This document shows, in pieces, positions 52,100 through 64,000 of a stretch of DNA of 64,000 nucleotides. The DNA lies in NCBI GenBank assembly GCA_029204225.1, contig CM055115.1, positions 9,049,466 to 9,113,465 on the forward strand, read 5' to 3'. Within the stretch, counting starts at the first letter, position 1. Each line of letters begins with the position of its first letter. The translations under genes were made by a program, and so were the position numbers. The stretch is from Diphasiastrum complanatum (lineage: Eukaryota > Streptophyta > Lycopodiopsida > Lycopodiales > Lycopodiaceae). Under the pieces are notes generated by a model that saw only the letters and a list, made by a program, of their open reading frames with translations, made no database searches and was not told the DNA's origin.

Positions 52100-54812
52100 T
52101 TTGCGCTGATCATCCTCAATATATCAGACACTCAAATCGGCCATGTGTATGAAGCTCAGATCTCCAAGGAAGTCTGGGACATCTTGAGCACTCTGTACGA
52201 TGTGCGCGACATAGCTTCCAAGCTACATCTAAGAAAGAACATTTTCTCGCTCGAGATGACCAACGAGATTCCCTATAGAATCACATCAACCAGTTCAAGA
52301 ACCTGCTAAAGCAAATGGCCACTTTTGGTTCTGTCATAGATGATCAAGATGTAGTAATGACACTACTTTCAAGCTTTAAAAGGTCATACGACAGTTGTGT
52401 GATGATCATCTTGACACACCCTGAATTGACTCTTTCAAGAGTCATGACAATGTTGTGTTAGGAAGAGAGGAGAAGGAACAAAGTCTCTAGTTCCTCAAGT
52501 GTCGACTCTCATGCCTTATACACGAACAAAGGCTGAACTCAGCAAAAGAAGAAAGGCCCAAAGCAACCAAAGCTAAATCATGAACCGACACAACGTCAAG
52601 AGTAGTCAAACTAGCCGACAAAGAGGTAGCTATTATGCACGTATTCCGGTGAACCAACCACAAGATCCAAGATTGTCGCATACTGCAAGAAAATAACAAC
52701 AGCAAGGGGTAGTCGAAACAGGTGACAAATGCAGGTACAGAAGCACCACAGTGGATTCAAAAATCGGATAATGATGCCTTAATGACTAGCCATCAAAAAA
52801 TATCCAACAACAGCTCCTGGTTTCTGAACTCCGGAGCCACACAGCAAATGAGTAGACATATTGGCTATTTCGAGTCCTATACGCCTTCCAATACCAAATG
52901 ATATGTTCACATGGGCAACAATAGCACACATGCTATCAAAGGTGAAGGTACAGTAAGATTGAGCTTTGCAAACAATCAATCTAAGCTACTTTGAAATGTA
53001 TTGCATGTACCAAATCTATCTACAAATTTGATCTTTGTTAGCGGAATTACAGATCTAGGACATAAAGTAGAAATTGAATCCGATGAGTGTAAAGTAGTTA
53101 ATAGGAAAGACAGGATCCTAGCACTCGGAAAGAGACATGGATACTTGTATAGATTAAATCATTGTTGTTCTACCTCTAGTCAGGCTCTTAGTACTTCTAT
53201 TCAAAGAAATAACAGTTCACTTTGGCATTATAGACTTTGTCACCTAAATTATTCTTTTGTACAACAAATGTCTAAACAATCTATTGTTGTTGATCTCGAC
53301 TATCCAGATAGGAAAGTCAAATTATCTACTTTGTCTAGTTTGTAAACTGGCCATGAAACCATTTAGATCAAGCCATCAGCATGTTTCTAGCGGATTGCTT
53401 AGTGTACTTTATCAAGAGAAAGTCAAAAGCTTTCAATTGTTTCAGAATCTTCAAGGAGCATGCAGAGAAAGAAATTGGCAGACAAATCAAAGCCCTGAGG
53501 TCCAATAATGGTGGAGAGTACATCTCTACTAAATTCAAGGAGTACTACCAAGACAAGGCATTGAACAACAGTTTATCACTCCTTATTCGCCTCAATCTAA
53601 TGGCTTAGCCGAGAGGAAGAATCGTACCCTGGTAGAGTCAGCCAAATGTATGCTGGCACATGAATCTTTGTTGCAGAGCTTCTGGGTTGAAGCTGTCTCC
53701 ATTGCAGCCTACGTCCAAAACAAATGTTCGATAAGGCCCTCATAGGCAAAACACCACATGAGGTTTGGACAGGATCTAAGGCTTCAATGAAGAACCTTCG
53801 AGTGTTCAGATGCATCACCTATGCGCACATCCCGAAGGAGACCAGGAAGAAATTCAACTTCCGAGGTCTCAAGACCATCCTTACTGGATACACTTCATCT
53901 GACCAAGCTATACGACTTCGATACCTAGCATATTTTACTCAGTAGGGATACAGTCTTTATCGACGATCAATTTCACGATTTCAAAGGCAAATGCAAAGTT
54001 CCATGCAAACCTTCGATGCCTTTGCCTCCGATACGACAATTCGAGCCTCGGGCTCAAGCGTGCCTATAATCAATGGACTACCCCAATGTCAAACTGGCAT
54101 GCAAAGCACAGTTACAAATGTCATTACGGAATTTTCCTACGTAAACTTCAGTTTTACGGAATTTGTCATCCATTAACATTGATTTGTAACCCAACTGTAA
54201 GAGCACATGCGTATGACCACTCAAATCCATTGTAAATCTCTCATGCATGTCAGAATCACTCTGAGAATCAACATGCAACTAATCCATGCAAGCACAGTCC
54301 TACAAATTAGGGAAATGACTGGCATGCAATCAGAACAATTTCAAATTTTGCCAATTTTACTCACAAAATTGCAAAACTTCAGATGCTCATAACTTTGGCT
54401 ATAGGACACCAAATTGGGTGCTGCAAAGCTTTTTACAGAGGGAGACCAAGTGAATAAGATGCTTGCTAAACAGATGTTGTCTTCCGAACTTGACATGACC
54501 GATCTGGACGAAGCTCACTTTTGTTATTCAAATTCACAGAGACGGAGCTAGAAGTCTGATCTTTATCACTCAGCAACGGTATCTTCACAATACCCTTATC
54601 AGATACAATCTGATCAATTGTAAACTCGCTCACTCACCAATGGATTCAGGCTTGCGATTATCGAAGGGCCAATGCCAAGAAGTGGTTATGGAAGTTAAGA
54701 CGGTTATTTCATATTTAGAACATCTACGAGGCTATATAAAGAGCATTTGTTCTCGCATATTTCTTTGAAATGGAATGAAGTGAAGTTAGTGAGTTAGTCT
54801 ATTCTCATTTTA
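52100..54812 (+). mobile_element. copia1, right arm of unit 2
   Basis: Counterpart of 20503-23215 with the same frameshifts, empty insertion site (TGTAC at 53403-53407) and unrelated segment (about 54083-54437). The pre-integrase frame is at 53001-53345 and the integrase at about 53407-53944. Confidence 0.8.
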
Positions 54813-55571
54813 TTGATGTGAATGATTTACTCTCTCTATGCTATTTTCAAGATTATACTTATGAAGTTTTGCTCATATAGTAGAATCTCATTATTCTTAT
54901 TTAAGTGATCATTGTTATTCCATGCAATGAATGCTTGTCTGATGAGAGGGGAAGTAATGCTTGTTACCATAATTGAAATACAAGTGACAAGTCCGAAATC
55001 TTAGTACATACATAAACGATGAATGGCATGTAGTTCCAACTTCTATAATTCCATTATCCAAATTTCATAAAAGCAAATCACAAATTGTTATAATATCTAT
55101 CAGTCTGCAACGTGTAAACAACCTAAAAGTGAAATCCTAAATTCTTCATAGTAAAGCCTGAGGAGATAGGGCTGAATCATGATACCTAAAGGCCAACTAG
55201 TGATGTCTAGCATAGCCTCCTCCTAGTCACCCATGATGTAGTATAGGCTCTAGCTCAAGACCCTCATTCTCACCTTGTTGACATATTTGCTCTTCTTTGA
55301 AAGACAAATACCACTTTGGCATGCGGTGCAACTTGAAAATGCGATGCATAGTCCGACCTGGCTAAATAAATAACGAGTATCGAGGTTAATCATGGCATTC
55401 TATTACCTAGTCATATTCCAGGCAACTCCCTTGGATCACTTTGTTGGGTTGGTATCCAAAGTGTTTTTTGGTCCCATTTTTTAGCCCTCTTAGGGGTCCA
55501 GTATGCATTTAGACGTTCTAGGGTACTACCTATTATGTAGCGACTAGGGTTTTGAAGGTGTCCAAATAGCA

Positions 55572-55652
55572 TATAAATAGAGATCGATAGAGAGAACACC
55601 ACACATTTGATTGAGAGAGAGAGGGAGAGAGAGAGAGAGAGAGCGCGAGCGA
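55572..55652 (+). promoter_or_regulatory. TATA box and GA tract, right-arm BPS1-like gene, unit 2
   Basis: TATAAATA at 55572-55579 followed by the GA-rich tract, as in unit 1. Confidence 0.5.
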
Positions 55653-55996
55653 GCGAGAGTGAGACCGCGAACGATTTGCCAAGAAGATACTTGAATGCAG
55701 ACGTGTTGAATGTAAGAGACAGAGGACGGAACTCAATAAATTCCTTCGAACCTCTGAGTCAGTGATAATCCGTAGCTGGGTTCGTCGACAATCTCAAGGC
55801 GAATTTTACTTCATAATTTTTTTGTCTTGACAACGTTCTCAAGCTATTTCAGAAGGTACAGCGGTAGGCCGGTAGCCTTACCTTGATTTCTGCAAAATAC
55901 ACAGACGGCAAAGGTTGCTTCCTTAACTCTGCCTGAAGAAACACCGCCATGGTTTTTGTAAATTCGCTGTGATCTCACGGTCATGGTGCTGCCAAT

Positions 55997-56893
55997 ATGT
56001 CATTTCACGACAATTTGTCGTCATGTCTGCAAAAATTGGAAGAGTCAATTGGAGATAAGTTTTTCACAGTAGACTGGATGCAGTATGCTGTGGATATTCT
56101 CAGATCTTCTCTTGCAGTCGTTTTGGATCTAGTGGAGAAGGTTGTTTTTCCATTAAAATGCTTTAGTACTCTGATGGATGAGACAATGCGACTTATGAAT
56201 GTTTATAAAGCTTTGATGACGGGTATTTCCAGATTGCAAATTTATGGGCGGGTAGTCCATATAGCGGTTGAAGCTCTTCAAGCAGGTGGGGATGACTATG
56301 ATACCATAGTTCAGGCTCTAAATCATTGCCGACGAGAGATGTCCAGAATACATCAAGCAAACAAGCAACTTGTTGATATGAAACTTGAGGCAGAGGAGGA
56401 GCTTTGGAATTTGGGTAGCAGATATGCAAAGCAATTTGATCCTTGCGCAGTAATTTACCCCATCAAGAGCATAATTTCTTTCGTTTCAATGATTCTTCTG
56501 TTTGGATTGCTTCACATGGATAGTTCTTACTCCGCTAAACTGATTGCGATTTGTTCGACGGGCGAATGGGGTAAATCTACGTCTAATTCACATCAAAGGC
56601 TTATCGAGCAAATTGGCTTGCGGTTCAGTGAGGAAACGAGAGAGAAAATTCTTCTAAGAGAATTTGGAAACATGCAAGCTCATGTGGATAATTTTTTCAT
56701 TGAATTTCAGTCATTAGGAGAACAGGTTCCGCGCTCGTTGGAATTGCGACTGTCAGATGTTACGGAGCTTCGGCATAGCTTAAACAGTCTGAACTGTGGT
56801 TTGGAAAGTTTGGAGTGCATCGTACGTGATCTTTTTGATGACATAGTCGCGGGTAGGACAAAACTCATTTCTGCAGTAAGGAAATTTTGTTGA
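55997..56893 (+). CDS. BYPASS1-like protein, right-arm copy of unit 2
   Basis: A 298-codon frame. It carries the same upstream defect as the unit-1 right copy: the ATG at 55949 is followed seven codons later by TGA, so only the internal Met (55997) gives a long protein. It differs from 24400-25296 at two residues (Ser for Thr in VDILRSSLAV, Ile for Thr in LECIVRDLF). The open frame retained in both copies is compatible with function or simply with recent duplication. Confidence 0.55.
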   Translation: MSFHDNLSSCLQKLEESIGDKFFTVDWMQYAVDILRSSLAVVLDLVEKVVFPLKCFSTLMDETMRLMNVYKALMTGISRLQIYGRVVHIAVEALQAGGDDYDTIVQALNHCRREMSRIHQANKQLVDMKLEAEEELWNLGSRYAKQFDPCAVIYPIKSIISFVSMILLFGLLHMDSSYSAKLIAICSTGEWGKSTSNSHQRLIEQIGLRFSEETREKILLREFGNMQAHVDNFFIEFQSLGEQVPRSLELRLSDVTELRHSLNSLNCGLESLECIVRDLFDDIVAGRTKLISAVRKFC

Positions 56894-57541
56894 GTGATTC
56901 TTCACTAGTTGCACATCTAGAATGACTATCGCAAGATTATTTACTAGCTGGATATTGAGGAGTAACATGGCATCAAATTAACTGACAAAAATAGAACATC
57001 TTTTATCGTTGTTTATGTTCTTGAAAGGCAAGATAATTGAGGTCTACAATTTACTTGGTAGAGAAAATTGTAATTGTGATTGCTCTGTCTCATATGCTCG
57101 TGGCCTTTACTATGTCTCCTTTGTAGTATTACCATTGCGTCAGCATTTTGCTTAGAATATATCTGAACGGGCACAAAGTTTTACAAGCCAAAAAGAGAAC
57201 TTAATTCGTTAAGTGTCTTTCAATCAAAAAGAGCATGAACAATATAATTTCATCACTACGAGCTATAGGCATATGATCATCAATTGCAATCGTTTAAGGC
57301 AGAAGTTCAATAAACTCAAATTTGTGATTGCTCCCTGTTATACAGTTCATGAAAGGACAAACTGTTGGAATTGAAATCTTAAGTGTCCTACGATGGCAGA
57401 AATCTATCAATACAGTACTATTCAATGTTTACAGTGTACATACATCCTTGTCATAAGTACGCTATGTCATATATGCTATTCTATTTAAACGACAACAGAT
57501 TTTGGGATCATAAAAACCCTTAGGCATAACTTAGTCAAATC

Positions 57542-59206
57542 TACAAAAGGCTTCAGTGCATAGCTCTAAGTCAAGCACTGCTCGAGTTAGACAATTTGAA
57601 ATCTGCTTTATAGAACTCAAAAAGCAACAACATGTGAGATGTCTGTACAATGGAATCATGGCATACATCTAACTCGAGCACTGCTCAAATTAGACACCAA
57701 CTCTGTCCAGATTACACACTCCTACCAATTATAGCACTGCTCGAGTTCGACAATTTGGAATCTGGTCTATACAATTAAAAAAAGCAAACTTACAACATAT
57801 GTCTACAAAGCCTTCAGAGCATACCTCTAACTCGAGCACTGCTCGAGTTGGACACCAAATTTTGTCCAGATTATACCCTCTTGAAAAGGATTCATATAAT
57901 ACTTGTACACTAAAAAATAATCAAATATTATATGTCTACAAAAGGCTTTAGAGCATAGCTCTAATTCGAGAACTGCTCGAGTTAGACAAATTGAAATCTG
58001 CTTTATAGAACTAAAAAAAGAAATAGCATATGATATGTCTGTACAATGGAATCATGGCATACATCCAACTCAAGCACTGCTCAAGTTAGACACCAACTTT
58101 GTCCAGATTATACAATCCTGCCAATTATAGCAAGCCTGACAAAAGAATCATAGCATATCTAATTCAAGCACTACTCGACTTCATTTTTTTTGGAATCTAG
58201 TCTACACAACTAAAAATGCAATCCAACATCATATGTCTACAAAGCTTCAGAGAATACCTCTAACTCGAGCACTGTTCGAGTTGGACACCAAAATTTTGTC
58301 CAGATTATACACTCTTGGCAATTATAGCAAGCCTGACAAAGGAACCATGGTCAAACTTCTATTATGAATTGATCATTACCATTATGTTAGTTTGCATACC
58401 TAACTCGAGCACTTCTCGAGTTCCAGAATTTGGAATCTAGTCTACACAACTAAAAATGCAATCCAACATCATATGTCTGCACAGGCTTCAGAGCATAGCT
58501 CCAACTTGAGCACTGCTCGAGTTACACACCAAATTTTGTCAACATTATACACTCATGATATAGTATTAATACTTGTTCAACTAAAAGACAATCAAATATC
58601 ATATGTCTACAAAAGGCTTCAGAGCACAGCTCTAACTCGAGCACTGCTCGAGTTAGACAGTTTGAAATCTACTTTATAGAGCTCAAAAAGCAATAGCATA
58701 TGAGATGTCTGTACAATGGAATCATGGCATACATCTAACTCGAGCACTGCTCAAGCTAGACACCAACTTTGTCTAGATTACACACTCCTACCAATTATAG
58801 CAAGCTTGACAAAGGAATCATGGCAAACCTAACTCGAGCACTACTCGACTTCCACAATTTGGAATCTGGTCTACACAACTAAAAATGCAATCCAACATAT
58901 ATGTCTACAAAGGCTTCAGAGAATATCTCCAAATGAAGCATTGCTCAAGTTGGACACCAACTTTTGTCCAGATTATACCCTCCTGACAAAGGATTCATAT
59001 AATACATGTAGAACTGAAAAATAGTCAAATATGATATGTCTACAAAAGGCTTCAGAGCACAGATCTAATTCGAGCACTACTCGAGTTTGAAAATTTGTAA
59101 TCTACTTTATACAACTCAAAAAGCAATTGCTAATAATATGTCTATACAATGGAATCATGGCATGCATCTGCCTCGAACACTGCTCAAGTTAGACACCAAC
59201 TTTGTC
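57542..59206. repeat. Quasi-palindrome array, unit 2
   Basis: Counterpart of 25945-27615 with the same number and order of motifs. I saw one 2-bp/1-bp length difference (CAACATATATGT near 58890). The array did not expand or contract after duplication. Confidence 0.85.
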
Positions 59207-59244
59207 TAGCTTATACACTCTTGGCAATCATAGCAAGCCTGACA

Positions 59245-59247
<3 letters not shown>

Positions 59248-59300
<53 letters not shown>
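59248..59300. repeat. CT microsatellite, 53 nt
   Basis: Counterpart of the 77-nt run in unit 1. Confidence 0.95.
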
Positions 59301-59303
<3 letters not shown>

Positions 59304-59610
59304 AGTTTTCAGAATATTGCAGATATTTCTCTAGCAAGGCGATATTCCTCAACACCTTGGATATCTACTCGTGAAACATTTAATTTATGACTACATTGTT
59401 TTCAAGGAATACAATATAGCAATGCGCTAATATTCAAAGGGGTAGAGGTTTTCTAAGAGATCATTTAGACACATTGCGATTGAATGGCGATTTTGATAAT
59501 GCTTGCAAGAGTATGGAGTCTTTGGAAATGTGCCTACGTTACTATTGCCACTACTATTGTACCTGTATGATCTTGTCACTCTCGTTGTACCTGCATGGAC
59601 TATATGAACT

Positions 59611-60262
59611 AGCCGAGAGGAAGAATCATGCCCTGGTCGAGTCTGCCAAATGTATGCTAACACATGAATCTTTGCCGAAGAGCTTCTGGGTTGAAGCTAT
59701 CTCCACTACAGCTTACGTCCAAAACATATGTTTGACTAAGGCCCTCATAGGCAAAACACCACATGAGGTCTGGACAGGTTATAAGGCTTCAATGAAGAAC
59801 CTTTGTGTGTTCGGATGCATCGCCTATGCGCAGATCCCAAAGGAGACGAGAAAGAAATTAAACTTCCAAGGTCTCAAGACCATCCTTATCGGATACACTT
59901 CATCTGACAATACTTACAAGCTATATGACTCTGGTACCTAGCAGATTTTATTCAATAGGATACAGTCTTTATCGAGGATGAGTTCGATGACTTCAAAGGC
60001 AAAGGCAAAGTTCCATGCGAACCTTTGATGCCTCTGCCTCCGATATGACAATTCGAGCCTTTGGCTCAAGCGTGCCTCTAGTCGATGGACTACTCAACAA
60101 CAAGTCAGACGAAGAAGTTGCTATTACTCAGCAATAACAAATCCAAGGACTAGATCATCAGCCGATGCCACTTCCTCCAAGAAGATCAAACCGAGTGCAC
60201 ACATAGCCCACGAGGTACATTCCTGAGTTTGCATGTCTTTTAATGCAAGAGTCGACTACGAT
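59611..60262 (+). pseudogene. copia1-like integrase fragment at the block junction
   Basis: Begins abruptly inside the integrase at LAERKNHALVESAK and continues through SFWVEAISTTAYVQN, GKTPHEVWTGYKASMKNL and GLKTILIGYTSSDN to a stop, then linker sequence and a damaged start of the RT region. It is related to, but more diverged than, the copia1 arms, so it is another family member. It is cut on the left by the end of the tandem block and on the right by gypsy sequence. Confidence 0.7.
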
Positions 60263-61123
60263 CGAAAAGGCTTCTCTTTTATTACCTTTTTTAGTTGAAC
60301 TTTTGGCTTTCTTCACTCCCTTAAGAAAATTCGTTAGAGACAATGCAATTTAGGCATAGTCTTTAATGAATTTATGAAAAAACCCTATGAAGCCCAAAAA
60401 AATTTAACTTCCCTAATGGTTTTTAGGGCCAATTACGAACTTTTTGGACCTTATCGTATCGATCTCTAGACCTCGATCGAAAACGATATGTCCCAAATAC
60501 TTGAGCCTTGTTTGAATGAACTCACACTTAGACTCCTTAGCATAAAGCTTTGCTTGCCTTAGATTATCTAAGATTGTATGCAAATGTGCCTTGTGCTCCT
60601 CAAGAGTCTTACTGTAAATCAGTATGTCATCAAACAATACCACGAGAAACTTCCTTAGATATGGACAAAGAATATCGTTCATCATCTGTTGGAAGGTTGT
60701 CGAGGTATTAGTTAGACCAAGAGTAAAACTAAAAATCTGTAATGGCTACAATGAAAACCAGTTTTGAAAACACCCTGACCTAAGGTCCAATTTGGTGAAA
60801 TACTTAGCACCATTCAATCGGTCCATTAAGTCATCCATCTGAGGTAAGGGATAACGGTTCTTAATAATCATCTTATTAAGCTTTTTCTAATCGACACAAA
60901 GATGAATACCATTGTCTTTCTTGCCGGTTAACAAAATAGGCGCTCCCAAAGAGGACTTACTGGGTGTAATATGACCCTTACGTAATAACTCTTTAAGTTG
61001 ACTAGCAACTTCATCTTCTTCCTTCCAGCTCATCTTGTAGGGCAAAAATGATATAGGAGAGCTATCGGGAAGAAGATTTATATGATGGTCTACTCCCCGT
61101 AAGGGGAAAAGACCCTTAGGCAA
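60263..61123 (-). pseudogene. Gypsy reverse transcriptase
   Basis: Recognisable blocks in order: LLRKGHITPSKSSLGAPILL and KKDNGIHLCVD (60887-61123), then [26 protein letters not shown] (about 60785-60865) with the first catalytic Asp in KLDLRSG, then VVLFDDILIYSKTLEEH (about 60590-60640) with the FDD catalytic pair. KYLGHIVFDRGLEID follows, and FLGFIGFF.KFIKDYA near 60335-60390. Several stops interrupt it (near 60886, 60735, 60412), so it is inactive. Confidence 0.8.
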
Positions 61124-61204
61124 CTGCTCAAAGAATATATTAATATATTCCTCCCTAATTCTCTTAAAGATTTTGCCCTCAGGCGAAGATTATAGATTTA
61201 CATC

Positions 61205-61408
61205 TCAAAAAGACAATTCTTTAGGGAAAGATGAAACATCAACATTGAAATTATGAGTACTAAAAGCATCCATGTGCGATTCATCTTTCAGATAACATAA
61301 ATATGAATAATACTCAAAATCCAAACTACATTGATTAGCCTTATGAGCAGTTACAAAAGGTAGATCAGGCTCATCACCTTTAATACAAACCAATGAGTCA
61401 CTATGCAA
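61205..61408 (-). pseudogene. Gypsy spacer between protease and RT
   Basis: A 67-residue open piece with no motif of its own, in the position of the protease-RT linker. It ends at the point where the left copy runs off the window. Confidence 0.35.
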
Positions 61409-61545
61409 GAAAGAGGTACTATGAGAAACATAATATTTCTTTAAGGACTCATTCCTAGCATAAAATCACTCTTTACATAGGATTAAAGTTACCTTAGAGA
61501 AATTCATAACATGAAAAGATAAATTATCTACATAGCCCTAAATCT

Positions 61546-62241
61546 TCAACGGCATGTGGGGGACAAAGAGCTCCCAGACCTGCTGCTCCCCACCATTGTG
61601 GTCACTTGGTGCAGTTGCCAATTGCAACTTCTGCACCAACTTAGCATTAATAAAATTATGCATAGAACGGTCGTCAAACGATCATCAAAAGGAACACTCA
61701 TGGGTTGGCTACCTACGAACCCACTCATACGAATGAGGTCATGAGGTCCAAAAACTACAGTGTTAAAACAACAATTCATAGAAACTGTTTCATCTTTAAA
61801 ACATACATCAATGCAAGAAATAGAAGAATTACCTAGTTCCTTTAAGGAGCGGCCACCCTTTTTTCGTCTCTTTGGGCAATCCTTGGAAAGGTGCCCCTTC
61901 TCCATGTAGGAGAAACACAACCTGTTGTTTTTGGCCTTATCAAAGTCAGCTCTCTCTAACCGATGGCGCTTCTTTTTCTTCCATGAAGGGGAAGCTTCGT
62001 CAACCACTCGCTCCTTGCCCTTTTTGAAAGGAGGGCCTGTAGAGGGTTTGTTTTTGGATTTCGGCCTTTGTTGCTCTTTGCAGGTCATAGTGTGCATGTT
62101 GTCAAAAATCTGAACAAAACGCACAACATCCTCTAAGGATTGTGGCTGATTTCGGCGGACCTCCAATGGATATTCCTTGGGCAAGCCCAATATGAAATGC
62201 ATCTTAAGGAGCACTCTGTTTATGCGGTTAAGAAGCCACAA
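61546..62241 (-). pseudogene. Gypsy gag C-terminus and protease start, right copy
   Basis: 231 residues, differing from 148-843 at one codon near the start (Arg for Cys in LLNRINRV). It has the same knuckle defect CFSYMEKGHLSKDC. Confidence 0.7.
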
Positions 62242-62708
62242 TGCAGCTTATTGGAAATCTTATAAATAGACATCTAAGAGTTTTGTTCCCATTTGCAAAG
62301 TTGCAAATCGATGAGAATATTTAAAATCGCCATGGACAGGCATATAGGCAGCCTTAAAGGCTACCTGGAAGTAACCCAAGTAGTTGGGACCGTAGCTCGA
62401 TCTTTAAGATCTTGCCACCATGAGTACGCTTTACCGCATAAGAACATGATGGTCGTAGCAATCCGAGCTATCTAGTAGATCGTGCATGGAGAAATGTGAA
62501 GTCCATCGATCCAACCAGGCCAAGACCACATCTTGGTGTCTATCCTTTTTCTCCAGTAAAAAACTCCGGATTAAACATCGGGTTAAGGAGGGCTTGCTAA
62601 GATTGGGACATAGCCCGCATTTCGGCCTCCGCCCGCTCATGTTTAGTCCGTATGTCAACAATTTGTTGCTGCAACAAATTAATTGCACACGTCATAATAT
62701 CCATATCA
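62242..62708 (-). pseudogene. Gypsy gag N-terminal remnant, right copy
   Basis: Counterpart of 844-1310; stops and frameshifts are shared. Confidence 0.4.
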
Positions 62709-63440
62709 GTCCATAGGGGACTTGGAGCTCAAGTTTCTTCCATAGGAAAAGCAGTATGTAGCTAGAAGGCTGAGGAAAAATGGAGAACAACAGTATCAAA
62801 ACCGTTAAAAATTGATAACTAGAGAAGGGCTCAAGAAATCAAGTAAACTTGAGCACTAACAAACTCTACAAACAACTTTGAGAATGAGGTAGAGGAAAAT
62901 GAATGTACATCCTTTATTCCCTTCCTCAAAGCTTTCCCCTCTCCTCATGCAAAAAGGACAGTTGGGGCCCAATAAAGTCCCGATTTGTCCCTTCTAGGGT
63001 TTTCATACCATGTGGGACCATAAAATGGTGCCACATGGCCCATGGACCCCAATAAATCATAAAACTTGGTTAAGTTTTGTCTCTCTCCTCCAAACTCCTA
63101 CGTACTTTTCTCTACTCCTAAGCGTAGGAGATTAGCAGGTATAGAGGAGAAGGGAGAGAGCTGTAGAGATGAAGGGGGAGAGCTGTACGTTAAAAAAAGA
63201 TAGCTACCAAGTTTCAACTTGGCCTCAATCTTTTAAGATTCATAAACTATTGTATTATGATAACTTAGAATTTATTGTCGTCTTCTTAGTAAATAAGATT
63301 TGAAACTCAATGTTTGCTTTCATAAACTTTTAAAACATGGCTTTGCCAAAGGTTCCTTTGTGAGGGAAGCGTGGGGAGTGTACATTCTCCCAAGTCTCCC
63401 TTACAAATGGTCTATTCATGTTTACAATGAGTGAGGGTTG

Positions 63441-64000
63441 TGTGGGGAAAGACCGTTCTCCCCCTCCCTCCTTTCTTTCTTTTATTGTTTTCTCTCTCTC
63501 GTACGGATCTGTAACAACCCCCCCGTACGGATCTATATAGGTCCTCTTCCCAAACCTCGAGGAATGGGGTGCGTAGGTTTACAGGCTCACACTGCAGCGA
63601 GCCTGAGGCCCATAAAATTTTTATTTTTATTATTTTTTTAATGAAAAAGGCCAGGGGAAGAAATATTCTCTCACCCGATCCGTACCACAGGCTTGCGGAC
63701 TGAACAAGACTGTTCAGACCCGCCGACGGCTTTCATCTCTTTATTTTGGTTTTTTTGTTTTTTTTTTTGAAACAAAACTCAAAACAAAAAGAGTTAAAGG
63801 GGGAAGAACAAATCAAGAAAATGAAATTCTAAACTTTAAGCATAAAGTTCAGAAGGATTTTCAAACTATTACTAGGCTATTACAAATCATTTCTAATAAA
63901 AAAAACCAAAGGTAAAGCTTAAAGTTACTATTGTGCTTTAAGCTGACCTTTTGCTTTTACATATGCAAACCAGAATTTTGAGGCTTGAATAGTAAAAAGA
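63441..64000. other. Unassigned terminal stretch with promoter-like words
   Basis: Unique in the window. A direct repeat GTACGGATCT occurs at about 63501 and 63523, followed by CTATATAGG, then poly-T/A stretches near 63620 and 63750. The look is that of an LTR or promoter, but no boundaries can be set. Confidence 0.3.

Larger units (their letters stand above)
52100..57479. repeat. Right arm of large inverted repeat, unit 2
   Basis: Counterpart of 20503-25882. Its left-arm partner in unit 2 starts only at 34405. Confidence 0.85.
34405..59610. repeat. Tandem-duplicated block, copy 2
   Basis: Counterpart of the first block. From about 36.0 kb it tracks copy 1 closely; 34405-36000 mixes variants typical of the left and right arms and is indel-rich up to about 35400. 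It carries 1624 bp absent from copy 1 (41240-42863) and 44 bp near 43634-43677. Confidence 0.9.
60263..63440 (-). mobile_element. Ty3/gypsy remnant, right copy (gag, protease, RT)
   Basis: Minus-strand order is gag (about 62705-61800), protease (about 61750-61540), a spacer, and RT (61123-60263). It is cut at the RT/RNase H boundary, where it meets the copia1-like fragment. RNase H, integrase and the 3' LTR are missing. Its upstream 2042 bp are the same as the left end of the window. Confidence 0.8.

Overview
This is nuclear DNA of a land plant in a repeat-dominated region. The evidence is several Ty1/copia and Ty3/gypsy LTR retrotransposon remnants primed by initiator-Met tRNA (TGGTATCAGAGCC), AT-rich spacers, a TATA/GA-tract promoter and a plant-specific BYPASS1-like (BPS1/ROH1-type) protein gene. 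No tRNA, rRNA, CRISPR or bacterial features were seen. The species cannot be fixed from sequence alone; the density and nesting of LTR elements suggest a large plant genome.

The dominant feature is architecture. A block of about 22.5 kb (about 5.5-28.04 kb) is repeated as about 24 kb at 35.4-59.61 kb, with roughly 0.3-0.5 percent divergence where I compared the two by eye. Each block holds a large inverted repeat. The left arm (- strand) and right arm (+ strand) both carry the BPS1-like gene and the same decayed copia element (called copia1 here). The left arm was later hit by an insertion bounded by GTACA repeats, and inside that lies an LTR element bounded by CTATC repeats. The right arm keeps the empty site. 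Between the arms sit a better preserved copia element (copia2), a direct repeat of a copia1 LTR plus a host-like 3' exon, and an inverted copia2 LTR fragment. The unit ends with an array of XhoI-containing quasi-palindromes and a CT microsatellite. A separate gypsy fragment occurs at both ends of the window (1-2042 and 61399-63440).

Regions: 1-2042 gypsy; 2043-3912 unassigned sequence plus a copia gag fragment; 3913-28038 first unit; 28039-34404 single-copy spacer with palindromes, two hypothetical reading frames, a minus-strand LTR/PBS and a plus-strand retroelement 3' end; 34405-59610 second unit, whose first 1 kb is rich in indels; 59611-60262 copia1-like integrase fragment; 60263-63440 gypsy; 63441-64000 unassigned. 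The only plausible host genes are the BPS1-like copies (4.5 kb -, 24.4 kb +, 56.0 kb +, and a broken one at 34.4 kb -). The rest is transposon-derived or unrecognised. Part of the duplication could be an assembly artefact such as joined haplotypes; this is flagged in the findings.
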